A stretch of 64,000 nt of DNA from Lentimicrobiaceae bacterium (GCA_020636745.1 JACJXH010000008.1:62001-126000); one strand, 5' to 3'. Shown: positions 37,084-46,486, numbered from the stretch's first letter. The notes: generated by a model not told the origin, from the sequence alone. Translations and numbers: made by a program.

Positions 37084-37123
37084 GGGTATCTTTTTTTATT
37101 CTTGTACGAAATGAGAAAGGTGA

Positions 37124-37155
37124 CAAATTTAATGAATTTAAAATGTGGGATACAA
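37124..37155 (-). promoter_or_regulatory. Promoter of the aspartate aminotransferase gene (-33 and -7)
   Basis: On the minus strand TTG (37153-37155), a 21-base spacer, then TAAATTTG (37124-37131). The start codon at 37083 lies about 40 bases downstream. Confidence 0.62.
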
Positions 37156-37233
37156 GCATTTTATATGCTAAAAACTTGAAAATTTGCGACCTTTGTCCGA
37201 TTGTAAAGTGTTAATCAGCTAAATTTTGAAATT

Positions 37234-37746
37234 ATGCGTGATGTTTTATTGATGTTAATTCCCTCCTTGCTCGTAGGTGTTACAGTTTTTGCTTTGTTAA
37301 AGATATACCTGAAATCTCAAACAGAACAACTTAATCACGAATATAAAGCAGAAAGGTTGCGGTTGATAAGTCCTGTTCGTCTTCAGGCGTACGAACGAAT
37401 GGTGATGTTGCTCGAAAGGATAACACCCTCTCAGCTGGTTATGCGTAATATGATGCCCGATGGCTCTGCAGCTGAATTGCAAAGTGCCTTGGTTGGTAAT
37501 ATAAGAATGGAATTTGAGCATAATCTCTCTCAACAGCTTTATATTTCGTCAAATGCCTGGGAACTGATTAAAAATTCACGTGAAGCTGTTATTGCTTCCA
37601 TTAATGCAGCCGCCAGTCAGCTTGCAGATGATGCTTCGGCAACAGACCTGGCTCAAATGATTTTTCAGTACGAGATGAATAAAGAATTTTCAACTGTTCA
37701 CAAAGCACTGGAGTTTCTGAAGAATGAGGCGCGCCAGTTATTTTGA
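37234..37746 (+). CDS. Conserved Bacteroidota small membrane-anchored protein of unknown function
   Basis: This 170-aa protein has a single N-terminal membrane helix (about residues 5-25) and a soluble, mostly helical domain rich in charged residues. Recognisable pieces are RLQAYERMVMLLERITPS and EFEHNLSQQLYISSNAWELI, which recur in uncharacterised Bacteroidota proteins I have seen. There is no catalytic motif. The topology suggests the soluble part stays in the cytoplasm, since the anchor is preceded only by MRDV and followed by positive charges. It is a single gene between aspC and a secreted protein; its context does not suggest a role. Confidence 0.8.
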   Translation: MRDVLLMLIPSLLVGVTVFALLKIYLKSQTEQLNHEYKAERLRLISPVRLQAYERMVMLLERITPSQLVMRNMMPDGSAAELQSALVGNIRMEFEHNLSQQLYISSNAWELIKNSREAVIASINAAASQLADDASATDLAQMIFQYEMNKEFSTVHKALEFLKNEARQLF

Positions 37747-37810
37747 ATTTTACCGATTGAGGTGATGCCCTATTCTTTTTGAGAAAAATATTTCAATAAT
37801 GAATAAAACT

Positions 37811-37847
37811 AAAAACCGCAAACCGGATTTCCCGGTTTGCGGTTTTT
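37811..37847. terminator. Strong bidirectional terminator
   Basis: A perfect 16-base stem (37811-37826 with 37832-37847) with a 5-base loop, between the convergent small membrane protein gene and the 973-aa secreted protein gene. Confidence 0.93.
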
Positions 37848-37863
37848 GCTGTTTCAAACAATT

Positions 37864-40785
37864 TTAATTAACTGTAAATTTTTGTACAGCTCTTCCACTT
37901 TCAGTGTCAATAAGTATAAAATAAATACCACTTCTGAGGTTGCTTACATCAAGCTTGCAGTTGTATTCATTAACCTCTGTTTTGAAGACTTCAAGTCCGC
38001 TCAAATCTGTAATTCTCAGCAAATCAATTTTTACCGGAGATTCAACCTGCATATGGCCAGCTGCAGGGACAGGATAAAGTTTGATTTGTTGTGATAAATT
38101 ATTTTCTCCAATGCCTTGAGGGCCTACCTGTATATAGGCTACCTTGGTTTCGGTAGATTGTGTGGAGCCATTATTTACTGTGAGCGAAATGGTGTAGTTG
38201 CCGTTTGCGTTAAAAGTGTGTGAAGGGTTTTGAATGTTAGAAGTGCTTCCATCTCCAAAATCCCACGACCATGAAATTATGTTTCTTTCGTTATTTACCA
38301 GAGTGGTGATTTGTTTTACAGGTAATTTGTCTCTGAAAGAACCCGGGGCTGTTGCCTGTATTACATTTCGAAGTGTAATTTGACCGGTAGCACCGTTCAC
38401 ATCGCAAACATACCAGTATAATCCTGTGCCGCTTGTAGGAATCTGCAGGGTGTGCAATAATCCGGCCTGATTGTATATCTGAACAACGGCCTGAGAAGTA
38501 GTAATGTCAGGTGTTTCAGAATAATTGTGGATGTAATATTGGTAAGTGCCATTAAACATTTGGTAAATAGTCATAGTTTCAGGGCCATATCCTGTGGTAA
38601 TGTCATAATCCAGCAAGGCGTAAGGTGCTGAAGTTGCATTTCCTTCATTGTTGTAGAAAATGTGATGGGCCTGTCCTTCAATCTCAGGTGTGTTCAAATG
38701 TGAATCCAGGTCAGATGGCGAAGCGCCCCAGTTAAGTACAAATCTCATGTTGCCTGCTGCCAGGATGGGCGATAATGAAATATTGAGTGTGAGCGAGCCT
38801 CCGGCAGGAATCACTACCTGATTATTTGAGTAGGTGATAAAGTCGGCTGCTGAGCAGGTAACAGTGCTGGAGTTTTCAGTTGATTGGTCTGCAAAGTTAA
38901 CTGTCAATGGCGCAGCTCCTGATGTTTGACTGGCGGCGAAATTGGCAACCAATACACCCGCAGGTACATTGTTGATTGTGTAATTGCCATTGTTGTCAGT
39001 AATCGCAGATAAACCTGCAATACTTACCAGCGCTCCAGCAACAGGATTGCCATTGGTGGCGTTGGTTACCTGGCCTGTCAGAGTGGAGTTGCCCACTGTG
39101 CCTCCTGTAACTGTAATGTAGCCGTTTTTGGTTTCTGTATCAGAGCCACTGGCTCCATTAACCGTGAGGCTGACATTGTATGTTCCGGCTGTATTGTACG
39201 TGTGAGAGGGGTTTTGCAAAGTGCTGGTTGTGCCATCTCCAAAATTCCACAGCCATGAAGTTATATTTTTGCTGTTCAATAATCCATGGTTGTTTTCTTT
39301 TTCAGGATATGTTTCTTTGAATGTGCCAGGAGCATTGGCCTGAATTGTATTCTTTATGGTTATCTGTCCATTGGCGCCATTAATATCGCAAACATACCAG
39401 TAGAGCCCTGTGCCTGATGTGGGAACCTGAAGGGTTTGTATCAGGCCATTCTGATTGTAGATTTGCAATACAGCCTGTGAAATGGTGATGGCTGGGCTTT
39501 CAGAATAGTTATGGATATAATACTGGTAAGTGCCATTAAACATCTGATAGATGGTCATCGTTTCTGGTCCGTACCCTGATGTAACATCGTGATCAAGAGC
39601 TGCATAGGGCGCCGAGGTTGCACTACCCTGACTGCTGTAAAAAATATGATAAGCCTGTCCTTCAATGGCGGGTGTGTTTAAGTGAGAGTCAAGGTCGGTT
39701 GGTTCTGCACCCCAGTTGAGTACAAATCGCATGGAGCCTTCCATGAGGGTTTGCGAGAGTGAAATGTTCAGGTTCAACGTTTGCCCGGGCTCAATTACTA
39801 CCTGGTTGTTAACGTAGGTAATATATCCTTCTTTTGAACAACTGACAGTGTGAGAACCTTCGGTGGATAAATCGAAGAAATTAACACCAAGGGGAGCTTC
39901 ACCCTGGGTAACATTCGAGTTGAAATCTGCGTTTAAGGTGCCAGCCGGAATATTGCTGATAGTGTAATTTCCGTTTTCGTCTGTTGTTGCAGTTAAACCT
40001 GCAATACTTACCAATGCACCTTCTATAGGTGAGCCGTCAAATGCATCGGTAACAAGTCCTGTTAGGCTGTTAGTTTGGGATGTGGTGGTTGTAAAACTGA
40101 AATCATCCACCATAAAAATAAAAGCATCATTAGAAACGCACTGAATGCCTACATAAATAGTTTGTCCGTTATAAGCATTTAAATCAAATGTTTTTTGTTC
40201 CCAGATATCTGCTGGAGCGGTCAAATAATTGCTGCCCGATATGATGGTGAAACTTTCGGGCGAAGCATCTGTTGTTGAAACCCCAACTTTATAACGTTCG
40301 AGGCCATATTGGGCGGTGTAGGATTTTACCCAAAAGGACACAGAAGTGCCTGAGCCTGCTACTAAAGGCGGGGAAATTAACCAATCATTGTTCGGTGGCG
40401 TTTGTGCAGCAAAACTTGCTGCAAATTTACTACCCGAATGGGGCTGGATAGTAGTGGTTGTCATTGGAGGTGTGGTTGACGACGGGTTGAAAATCATAAA
40501 GCCCATAGGCGAATATTGATTTTCAAATTCAATGCCCTCTATTCCCCATGTTTCAGAACCGTCAACATCAACAACAGTCCAAGGCGCAAATTCAAGACTG
40601 AAATTTGTGTAAGATTCAAATCCGTCGCTAAAATCAGTTAAGCTTTGAGCAGACGAAAGCAACACTGATTTTTGGATGTTTTCCGTTGGGATTTTGGCTT
40701 TTCCAGCTACTTTCTGATACGATTGTGCTGATGCGTTTATACAGAAAAGCGCTGCAAGAATGGTCAGTAGGTAGTTTTTTCTCAT
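37864..40785 (-). CDS. Large secreted T9SS protein with duplicated regulatory-domain / YfaP-like / PKD modules
   Basis: This 973-aa exported protein has a signal peptide (1-20, ending ASAQ). An N-terminal cleaved-adhesin or choice-of-anchor-J-like domain (about 50-230: FSDGFESY, WLISPPL) follows. Two copies of a module of about 310-330 aa come next. Each module has a carboxypeptidase-regulatory-like domain (GALVSIAGL), a YfaP/DUF2135-like domain (MRFVLNWGA, DLDSHLNTP, ETMTIYQMFNGTYQYYIHNYSE) and a PKD domain (WNFGDGTT, WDFGDGST). The last about 75 residues are a type A T9SS sorting domain (KLYPVPA, then VQKFTVN). No peptidase motif is seen, so a binding or structural role is likely. Confidence 0.87.
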   Translation of the reverse strand: MRKNYLLTILAALFCINASAQSYQKVAGKAKIPTENIQKSVLLSSAQSLTDFSDGFESYTNFSLEFAPWTVVDVDGSETWGIEGIEFENQYSPMGFMIFNPSSTTPPMTTTTIQPHSGSKFAASFAAQTPPNNDWLISPPLVAGSGTSVSFWVKSYTAQYGLERYKVGVSTTDASPESFTIISGSNYLTAPADIWEQKTFDLNAYNGQTIYVGIQCVSNDAFIFMVDDFSFTTTTSQTNSLTGLVTDAFDGSPIEGALVSIAGLTATTDENGNYTISNIPAGTLNADFNSNVTQGEAPLGVNFFDLSTEGSHTVSCSKEGYITYVNNQVVIEPGQTLNLNISLSQTLMEGSMRFVLNWGAEPTDLDSHLNTPAIEGQAYHIFYSSQGSATSAPYAALDHDVTSGYGPETMTIYQMFNGTYQYYIHNYSESPAITISQAVLQIYNQNGLIQTLQVPTSGTGLYWYVCDINGANGQITIKNTIQANAPGTFKETYPEKENNHGLLNSKNITSWLWNFGDGTTSTLQNPSHTYNTAGTYNVSLTVNGASGSDTETKNGYITVTGGTVGNSTLTGQVTNATNGNPVAGALVSIAGLSAITDNNGNYTINNVPAGVLVANFAASQTSGAAPLTVNFADQSTENSSTVTCSAADFITYSNNQVVIPAGGSLTLNISLSPILAAGNMRFVLNWGASPSDLDSHLNTPEIEGQAHHIFYNNEGNATSAPYALLDYDITTGYGPETMTIYQMFNGTYQYYIHNYSETPDITTSQAVVQIYNQAGLLHTLQIPTSGTGLYWYVCDVNGATGQITLRNVIQATAPGSFRDKLPVKQITTLVNNERNIISWSWDFGDGSTSNIQNPSHTFNANGNYTISLTVNNGSTQSTETKVAYIQVGPQGIGENNLSQQIKLYPVPAAGHMQVESPVKIDLLRITDLSGLEVFKTEVNEYNCKLDVSNLRSGIYFILIDTESGRAVQKFTVN

Positions 40786-40807
40786 GGCTGAAAAGTTTAA
40801 TTTGCCT

Positions 40808-40837
40808 CAAATATAACCAGACTTCTTCTCGATTCAA
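40808..40837 (-). promoter_or_regulatory. Promoter of the 973-aa secreted protein gene (-33 and -7)
   Basis: Minus-strand TTG (40835-40837), a 19-base spacer, then TATATTTG (40808-40815), 22 bases before the ATG. Confidence 0.65.
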
Positions 40838-41171
40838 AATGTATGTTAATAAAATAATATAAGAATTTCTGATTTTGGAGATATTATTGGAAATTTGTTC
40901 AATCTAAGCGAAATGCTTTGACGGATTTTGTTATAGATTGATATTGTGACTTATGCTTGAGACTTTGTGAAGATAAAAGGGATGTATGATTTGTCATTTG
41001 GGTGAGGATATTTAATTATTTATTTTCTGCTTTGTCCTGTTCATAGGGGTTTGGTTTATAAAATCTGGCTATGGGATATTTAATGGGAGATTCGTTTTGT
41101 CAGGTTGATTTTGTTATTTATGGCATAGGCTGGATTTTTATTTTTCAACAGAAATGTTGCTCCGTAAATAA

Positions 41172-41202
41172 GCATGGCTGCCCTTTACCTGGGCAGCCAT
41201 GC
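41172..41202 (-). terminator. Hairpin downstream of the DUF4397 repeat protein gene
   Basis: A perfect 12-base GC-rich stem (41172-41183 with 41191-41202) with a 7-base loop, 26 bases after the stop codon at 41229. The minus-strand tail is T-rich but not a clean U-run. Confidence 0.75.
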
Positions 41203-41228
41203 AGCATGAAAATAAATTAATCGAAATG

Positions 41229-43640
41229 TTAGTTAATCACCTGTATTTTGTGAGAAATCTGACTTCCCCCTGCATTTAAAATCATGATGTAAAGACCTGA
41301 AGGGAGATTGGTAACGTCAATGTTAATTTTGTGCTGGTTCTCATTCAACATTCCAAGGTCGTTGTTTTTTACGATTTTTCCTGTTGAACTTACCAGTTGG
41401 TAACTAACCTGGGCACTGTTTCTTAATGAAAACTCGGTGTAAACCTGATCTTTTACCGGGTTTGGATATACCGTGAGGCTTTCCTGATTAAATGAGTTTT
41501 CTTCAATGCCAGTAGTGTTACCGAGCGATACAAACGGGCCGCCGGCGGGCAGAACAGCGTATAGTCCAAAAGCAGCTCCGTTGTTGTTGTTCTCGGGGCT
41601 CAGGAATCCTGAAGCGATTACCGTCATTGCCACGCCTTCAAGTCCTAAATCAGCTAATGGGGCGTTAAAGGTTGCAACAGTTTCTGTGCCACTTTCTCCT
41701 CTGATATCAAGTTGGTAGTTTTCTGAAGGTAATTCAAGGTATCCTGCAAATTGTCCATAAGCCAGATTGTCCACAACTGTGCCGGCACCGGCATATGTTT
41801 CAACCACATCAACTACAGGAGCGTCGGTTGAGCCATGAAAGACAAGAATGTCAGTATTCCCTGCGTTTGAGGCAGCTTCGCGTCCCATGGCATAAACATA
41901 AATGTCAAAAGGAGTAGCAGGGTTGTAACCGGCAGGCACCACAATGCCGTTGGCAACAAGAATGTAAGTTTCGCCATCCATCAGATTGTAGGTAAACCTG
42001 GCTAAAGCATTGGTAGTATCGGTAGAGTTGGCGGGTTGAATCACAACGTCGAAGTCAACGCCGGCCGGAGCATCAATAAAAGGAGAAGCTGTGCGGAAAG
42101 CAAAATTATCAAGCAACAGCTGGTCGTTCAGCCATACATCCACCTGGGAGGCTGCAGCATCAGCAGAGTTGTGGATAACCTGTACGCGAGCGGTTGGGGT
42201 GTAAACCGGAAGTTCAACCAGTTCGCCACCGCTTGGCAAGGCAACAAATAATCCAAAAGCAGGGCCATTGTTATTGGCGGCCGGATTTAAGAATCCTGAA
42301 GCTACTACTGTTAAGGCCTGGCCTTGTAATCCGAGAGTAGCCAAAGGGGCAGCATAGGAAACAACGGTAGCGGTTCCTGTTTCGTCGCGAACAGCCAGAA
42401 CGTAGTCGTTTGTTGGTAATTCAAGGTATCCGGCGAAATCGCCATAGGTGAAGTTGTCAATAATAGTACCTGCGCCAACGCCTGTTTCAACCACATCAAC
42501 TACAGGAGCATCGGTTGAGCCGTGGAAAGCGAGCACATCTGTATTGGCTGCGTTTGAGGCAGCTTCGCGTCCCATGGCATAAACATAAATGTCAAAAGGA
42601 GTAGCAGGGTTGTAACCGGCAGGCACCACAATGCCGTTGGCAACAAGAATGTAAGTTTCGCCATCCATCAGATTGTAGGTAAACCTGGCTAAAGCATTGG
42701 TAGTATCGGTAGAGTTGGCGGGTTGAATCACAACGTCGAAGTCAACGCCGGCCGGAGCATCAATAAAAGGAGAAGCTGTGCGGAAAGCAAAATTATCAAG
42801 CAACAGCTGGTCGTTCAGCCATACATCCACCTGGGAGGCTGCAGCATCAGCAGAGTTGTGGATAACCTGTACGCGAGCGGTTGGGGTGTAAACCGGAAGT
42901 TCAACCAGTTCGCCACCGCTTGGCAAGGCAACAAATAATCCAAAAGCAGGGCCATTGTTATTGGCGGCCGGATTTAAGAATCCTGAAGCTACTACTGTTA
43001 AGGCCTGGCCTTGTAATCCGAGAGTAGCCAAAGGGGCAGCATAGGAAACAACGGTAGCGGTTCCTGTTTCGTCGCGAACAGCCAGAACGTAGTCGTTTGT
43101 TGGTAATTCAAGGTATCCGGCGAAATCGCCATAGGTGAAGTTGTCAATAATTGTACCTGCGCCAACGCCTGTTTCAACCACATCAACTACAGGAGCATCG
43201 GTTGAGCCGTGGAAAGCGAGCACATCTGTATTGGCTGCGTTTGAGGCAGCTTCGCGTCCCATGGCATAATCATAAATGTCAAAAGGAGTAGCAGGGTTGT
43301 AACCGGTAGGTACTACAATGCCGTTGGCAACAAGAATGTAAGTTTCGCCATCCATCAGATTGTAGGTAAACCTGGCTAAAGCATTGGTAGTATCGGTAGA
43401 GTTGGCGGGTTGAATCACAACGTCGAAGTCAACGCCGGCTGGAGCATCAATAAAAGGAGAAGCTGTGCGGAAGGCAAAATTATCAAGCAACAACTGGTCG
43501 TTTAACCAAACATCAACCTGAGCGGCTGCAACATCAGCAGAGTTGTGGATAACCTGTACGCGAGCCTGACCAAAAATGGATAGCGGTAAGATTATCATTA
43601 TAAAAATAAAGGAACGGAGTAAAAGTTTGTAAGTTTTCAT
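41229..43640 (-). CDS. Secreted protein with three DUF4397 modules and T9SS sorting domain
   Basis: This 803-aa exported protein has a signal peptide (1-25, ending FGQA). Three tandem modules of 229 aa follow, starting near residues 26, 255 and 484, each opening ARVQVIHNSAD. Each module has the DUF4397 pattern VDVWLNDQLLLDNFAFRTA, then FHGSTDAPVVDVVE in a second half, so a module is itself a pair of related beta domains. Modules 1 and 2 are almost identical at DNA level; module 3 diverges in its second half. A type A T9SS sorting domain ends the protein (LTVYPNPVKDQVYTEF ... HKIQVIN). DUF4397 has no known activity; a surface adhesive or structural role is likely. Confidence 0.9.
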   Translation of the reverse strand: MKTYKLLLRSFIFIMIILPLSIFGQARVQVIHNSADVAAAQVDVWLNDQLLLDNFAFRTASPFIDAPAGVDFDVVIQPANSTDTTNALARFTYNLMDGETYILVANGIVVPTGYNPATPFDIYDYAMGREAASNAANTDVLAFHGSTDAPVVDVVETGVGAGTIIDNFTYGDFAGYLELPTNDYVLAVRDETGTATVVSYAAPLATLGLQGQALTVVASGFLNPAANNNGPAFGLFVALPSGGELVELPVYTPTARVQVIHNSADAAASQVDVWLNDQLLLDNFAFRTASPFIDAPAGVDFDVVIQPANSTDTTNALARFTYNLMDGETYILVANGIVVPAGYNPATPFDIYVYAMGREAASNAANTDVLAFHGSTDAPVVDVVETGVGAGTIIDNFTYGDFAGYLELPTNDYVLAVRDETGTATVVSYAAPLATLGLQGQALTVVASGFLNPAANNNGPAFGLFVALPSGGELVELPVYTPTARVQVIHNSADAAASQVDVWLNDQLLLDNFAFRTASPFIDAPAGVDFDVVIQPANSTDTTNALARFTYNLMDGETYILVANGIVVPAGYNPATPFDIYVYAMGREAASNAGNTDILVFHGSTDAPVVDVVETYAGAGTVVDNLAYGQFAGYLELPSENYQLDIRGESGTETVATFNAPLADLGLEGVAMTVIASGFLSPENNNNGAAFGLYAVLPAGGPFVSLGNTTGIEENSFNQESLTVYPNPVKDQVYTEFSLRNSAQVSYQLVSSTGKIVKNNDLGMLNENQHKINIDVTNLPSGLYIMILNAGGSQISHKIQVIN
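42192..43565 (-). repeat. Near-identical tandem 687-base repeats (DUF4397 modules 1 and 2)
   Basis: Units 42879-43565 and 42192-42878 are offset by exactly 687 bases (229 codons) and nearly identical, for example a single change at 42464 versus 43151 across a long stretch. A third, more divergent unit spans about 41505-42191; its first half (about 41860-42191) is also near-identical. Confidence 0.92.
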
Positions 43641-43897
43641 GGCTCATTGTTTTTAATGATTACCCCAAATAAACAGAAGTGAGGATATAATGTTCAACAT
43701 AAAAGACAAAAAGATAAACAAAAAATAGTTAAAAAATTGTTAAAAATGTTGTAAATAGCTTAAAATAAGGAATAAATAAAATATTAAATTTTTTCTGTGT
43801 TGTTAATAATGTGTAATGAAATATGGATAAAGATAAACAAAAATAAGAAGGGCTGAACTTTTTTATGGCGATGGTGTTTTTTAGTAAATACCTATAA

Positions 43898-44410
43898 ATG
43901 ATGATTAACCTGATTAAGATGTTTAATGAAACAGATCGCCGCCTTGCCGGATTTATGGCTTCTAATGGAATTGGGATACTAAGGCTGAGTATAGGGGTTG
44001 TTTTTGTTTGGTATGGTGTGTTGAAATTTTTTCCGGATGTTAGTTCGGCAGAAAATATTGCCACCCAAACAATTGAAAAGATTTCGTTCGGCTATCTTGA
44101 AGGTCGCCATGCAATGTTGGTGCTTGCAATTTGGGAAACCTTAATTGGAGTTGGTTTATTATTTGGTATATTCTTACGCGAAACACTGCTGTTGCTTTTT
44201 TTGCAAATGGCGGGCACATTTACTCCGCTTTTTTTCTTTCCGGCTGAAACATTCAGCATATTTCCATGGGTTCCGACCCTTTAAGGTCAGTATATTATTA
44301 AAAATTTGGTATTGATCTCTGCGGGGATTGTCATTGGGTCAACAGTGAGAGGCGGCCGCCTGATTTCAGAACCTGCAAAAGAGGATGATAATGATTTTTC
44401 TAACCCTTAA
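43898..44410 (+). pseudogene. DoxX-like membrane protein interrupted by an in-frame TAA
   Basis: The first 128 codons (43898-44281) encode a DoxX-like protein with an N-terminal helix (ILRLSIGVVFVWYGVLKFF), two further helices and ETFSIFPWVPTL. The frame meets TAA at 44282-44284. The same frame then continues without a shift: [18 protein letters not shown], a fourth helix, then TVRGGR and a charged tail to a stop at 44408. Family members usually read PTLEGQY at this spot, so GAA probably became TAA. The full frame would be about 170 aa, the usual length. It is either a real nonsense mutation, a sequencing error or read-through; if not, the product is a truncated three-helix protein. Confidence 0.75.
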
Positions 44411-44420
44411 TTCTATAAAA

Positions 44421-44912
44421 ATGCCTGTATTTGAAATCAAGCAGATTGTTGAAACAGATTTAGCTACTTGTTGGGATTTTTTTTCTGATCCTCGCAATCT
44501 GGCGATGATCACTCCTCCTGATATGAATTTTGTAATTAAGTATCCCCATACGATTCCTCGGATGTACAGAGGTATGATTATCAGGTATACTGTTAGTCCG
44601 ATGTTTAAAATTCCATTAGAATGGGTTACAGAAATTACCCAGGTTGAGAATGAAAGCTATTTTGTTGATAATCAAATTAAAGGGCCTTTTAAGTTGTGGC
44701 ATCATCAGCATATTTTTAAACAAACAGAAACGGGTGTGGAAATGACTGATATTGTAAATTATGAACTTCCATTTGGGTTAATCGGAGAATTAACAGCGAA
44801 GTCTTTGGTTGAAAAAAGAATAGAAAATATCTTTCGTTTTCGCCGTACGGTGATTGATAACAGGTTCAAAGCTCAAATACAGGACACACATTTGCTGAAT
44901 AGTCTGAAATGA
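44421..44912 (+). CDS. SRPBCC (cyclase/dehydrase-like) family protein
   Basis: This 163-aa protein has the START-like helix-grip fold. It opens PVFEIKQIVETDLATCWDFFSDPRNL and continues with ITPPDMNF, GPFKLWHHQHIF and a C-terminal helix with FRFRRTVIDNRF. This pattern belongs to the COG4276-like cyclase/dehydrase group of uncharacterised Bacteroidota proteins. I chose the ATG at 44421, because the earlier in-frame start at 44385 lies inside the end of the DoxX frame. It follows that frame by 10 bases, so the two are probably one transcript. The substrate is unknown, and no membrane segment is seen. Confidence 0.83.
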   Translation: MPVFEIKQIVETDLATCWDFFSDPRNLAMITPPDMNFVIKYPHTIPRMYRGMIIRYTVSPMFKIPLEWVTEITQVENESYFVDNQIKGPFKLWHHQHIFKQTETGVEMTDIVNYELPFGLIGELTAKSLVEKRIENIFRFRRTVIDNRFKAQIQDTHLLNSLK

Positions 44913-44938
44913 ATTGTGAATTGATTGTATATAGTTTG

Positions 44939-44946
44939 TAGCTTTG
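44939..44946 (+). promoter_or_regulatory. Putative -7 element for the EamA transporter gene
   Basis: TAGCTTTG matches TAnnTTTG, 31 bases before the ATG at 44978. A TTG at 44914-44916 is 22 bases upstream. Confidence 0.5.
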
Positions 44947-44977
44947 CATCCTGTTTTTGAATGCTCTTTGCCTGAAT

Positions 44978-45904
44978 ATGACATCTGCCAAAACTTCTGT
45001 GATTGCCGGAGCCTTTGCAATATGCCTTAGTGCTGTGCTTTGGGGGCTCGATGGTATTGTGCTTACGCCCCGGTTGTATAATTTAAATGTTGGGTTAGTT
45101 GTGTTTGTGCTGCATGCACTTCCGTTTCTCATCATGAATTTATTTTTATATAAGGAGTACAGGTTGCTGAAGGTGCTTTCGCAAAAAGAAATATTATATC
45201 TTTTTCTTATTGCTTTAATGGGAGGTGCAATTGGGACAATGGCGATTGTCAGGGCTCTTTTTCTGGTTGAATTCCGCGATTTAACCATTGTTGTTCTGCT
45301 GCAGAAGCTTCAACCCATTTTTGCGATTGCTCTTGCCGCTATCTTGCTTCGTGAGCGTGTGAAAAAGAATTTTTTCTTATGGGCTTCCTTGGCTATTATA
45401 GCAGGCTATTTCTTAACTTTTGGCTGGGGGCTTCCTTACCTGGGCTCTGATTCCAAAACGGCCCTTGCTGCTGCTTACTCCCTGCTGGCAGCATTTTCAT
45501 TTGGTTCTGCAACTGTGTTAAGTAAGGGGGTTCTTCACCGGTTACCATTTCAGGCTGCAACCTTCTTCCGGTATGGTTTTACTACCATTATTATGTTGGT
45601 ATTTGTTATAGTTACCGGTACCATTTCCGGAATAGCGGGTGCTACTTCTCATAATTGGTTGATTATTCTTATCATCACATTTACTACCGGCTCCGGAGCT
45701 ATTTTTCTTTACTATTATGGATTGCGCAAGGTCAAGGCTATGCTTGCCACCATATGTGAACTCTGTTTTCCGCTGTCAGCTATAGTTTTTGATTATATTT
45801 TTCACGGCAAAGTATTGAGTGCCGTGCAATGGGTGAGCGCAATGGTGATGTTGATTGCCATTGTCAGGCTTAGCATCGGGGGTAATACTGAAAAAAAAGC
45901 CTGA
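44978..45904 (+). CDS. EamA/DMT-family membrane transporter
   Basis: This 308-aa drug/metabolite-superfamily permease has ten hydrophobic helices arranged as two EamA repeats. The first repeat ends with LQKLQPIFAIALAAILLRERV, a typical helix-4/5 junction, and the second ends with ATICELCFPLSAIVFDYIF. The start at 44978 was preferred over the TTG at 44957, because the promoter element would leave too short a leader for the latter. The family exports amino acids, nucleosides or other small metabolites; this member's substrate is unknown. It is a single gene. Confidence 0.88.
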   Translation: MTSAKTSVIAGAFAICLSAVLWGLDGIVLTPRLYNLNVGLVVFVLHALPFLIMNLFLYKEYRLLKVLSQKEILYLFLIALMGGAIGTMAIVRALFLVEFRDLTIVVLLQKLQPIFAIALAAILLRERVKKNFFLWASLAIIAGYFLTFGWGLPYLGSDSKTALAAAYSLLAAFSFGSATVLSKGVLHRLPFQAATFFRYGFTTIIMLVFVIVTGTISGIAGATSHNWLIILIITFTTGSGAIFLYYYGLRKVKAMLATICELCFPLSAIVFDYIFHGKVLSAVQWVSAMVMLIAIVRLSIGGNTEKKA

Positions 45905-46060
45905 AAGTGAAGATGTGTCGCTTATTTATTTGGCTTTATATTCAATGTCGTTGTTGTTCATTATATTAGTATATTTGAGTTGAATTTAAATGTTTAGGAG
46001 TATTGTGCTCTTTTTTATTTCATTTTAGTTATTTTGTTGATTATCAAGTTGGTAATTTAA

Positions 46061-46456
46061 ATGCAATCTAGGATCAAATATAATTTTACTCTATTAATTG
46101 TTGAAGATATTTCCTCCAACTATCTTTTTCTTGAGTCTGCTATCGGAAGGTGTTTTAAAAAAGTCTTACATGCCCCGAGTGGCCTCGAAGCGGTTGAATT
46201 GTGTAAAAATAACCAGGATATTGGCCTTGTGCTTATGGATGTGAGTATGCCTGTCATGAATGGCTTTGATGCCACCAGGTTAATTAAAGACTTTCGACCT
46301 GATTTGCCTGTAATCGCACTTACTGCTTATATCATTGATCAGCTGGAAGAGAAGCTGAAGGATGCAGGCTGCTCTGATTTCATGCTAAAGCCATTTGACT
46401 ATCAGGAGCTTGAGGGTAGAATTGCCCAACTTTTATCTTCGAGGCAAAGCAGATAA
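46061..46456 (+). CDS. Single-domain response regulator
   Basis: This 131-aa free receiver domain has acidic residues in LIVEDISSNY, the phospho-acceptor Asp in GLVLMDVSMPVMNGFDATRLI, the Thr switch in IALTAY and the Lys in MLKPFD. No output domain is attached. The MDVSMPVMNGFDAT segment resembles receivers found at the C terminus of large hybrid kinases, so this may be a phosphorelay partner of a kinase elsewhere in the genome. No kinase is adjacent; neighbours are a transporter and a small membrane protein. Confidence 0.9.
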   Translation: MQSRIKYNFTLLIVEDISSNYLFLESAIGRCFKKVLHAPSGLEAVELCKNNQDIGLVLMDVSMPVMNGFDATRLIKDFRPDLPVIALTAYIIDQLEEKLKDAGCSDFMLKPFDYQELEGRIAQLLSSRQSR

Positions 46457-46486
46457 TTGTATTTAAAACGAATCGCTATCCAATTA

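Larger units (their letters stand above)
40786..41228. other. Intergenic region between two secreted protein genes
   Basis: 443 bases. The left end holds the promoter of the 973-aa gene (40808-40837), the right end a strong hairpin (41172-41202) belonging to the next gene. The middle is AT-rich with no coding signal. Confidence 0.6.

Noticed and set aside
42036..42938. Two identical 71-aa open frames on the plus strand (42036-42251 and 42723-42938)
   Set aside because: They are antisense shadows of the 687-base repeats in the DUF4397 gene; they are identical only because the repeat is.
41229..43640. CRISPR or phage-type repeat array
   Set aside because: The repeats are long, coding and in frame (229 codons), with no spacers.
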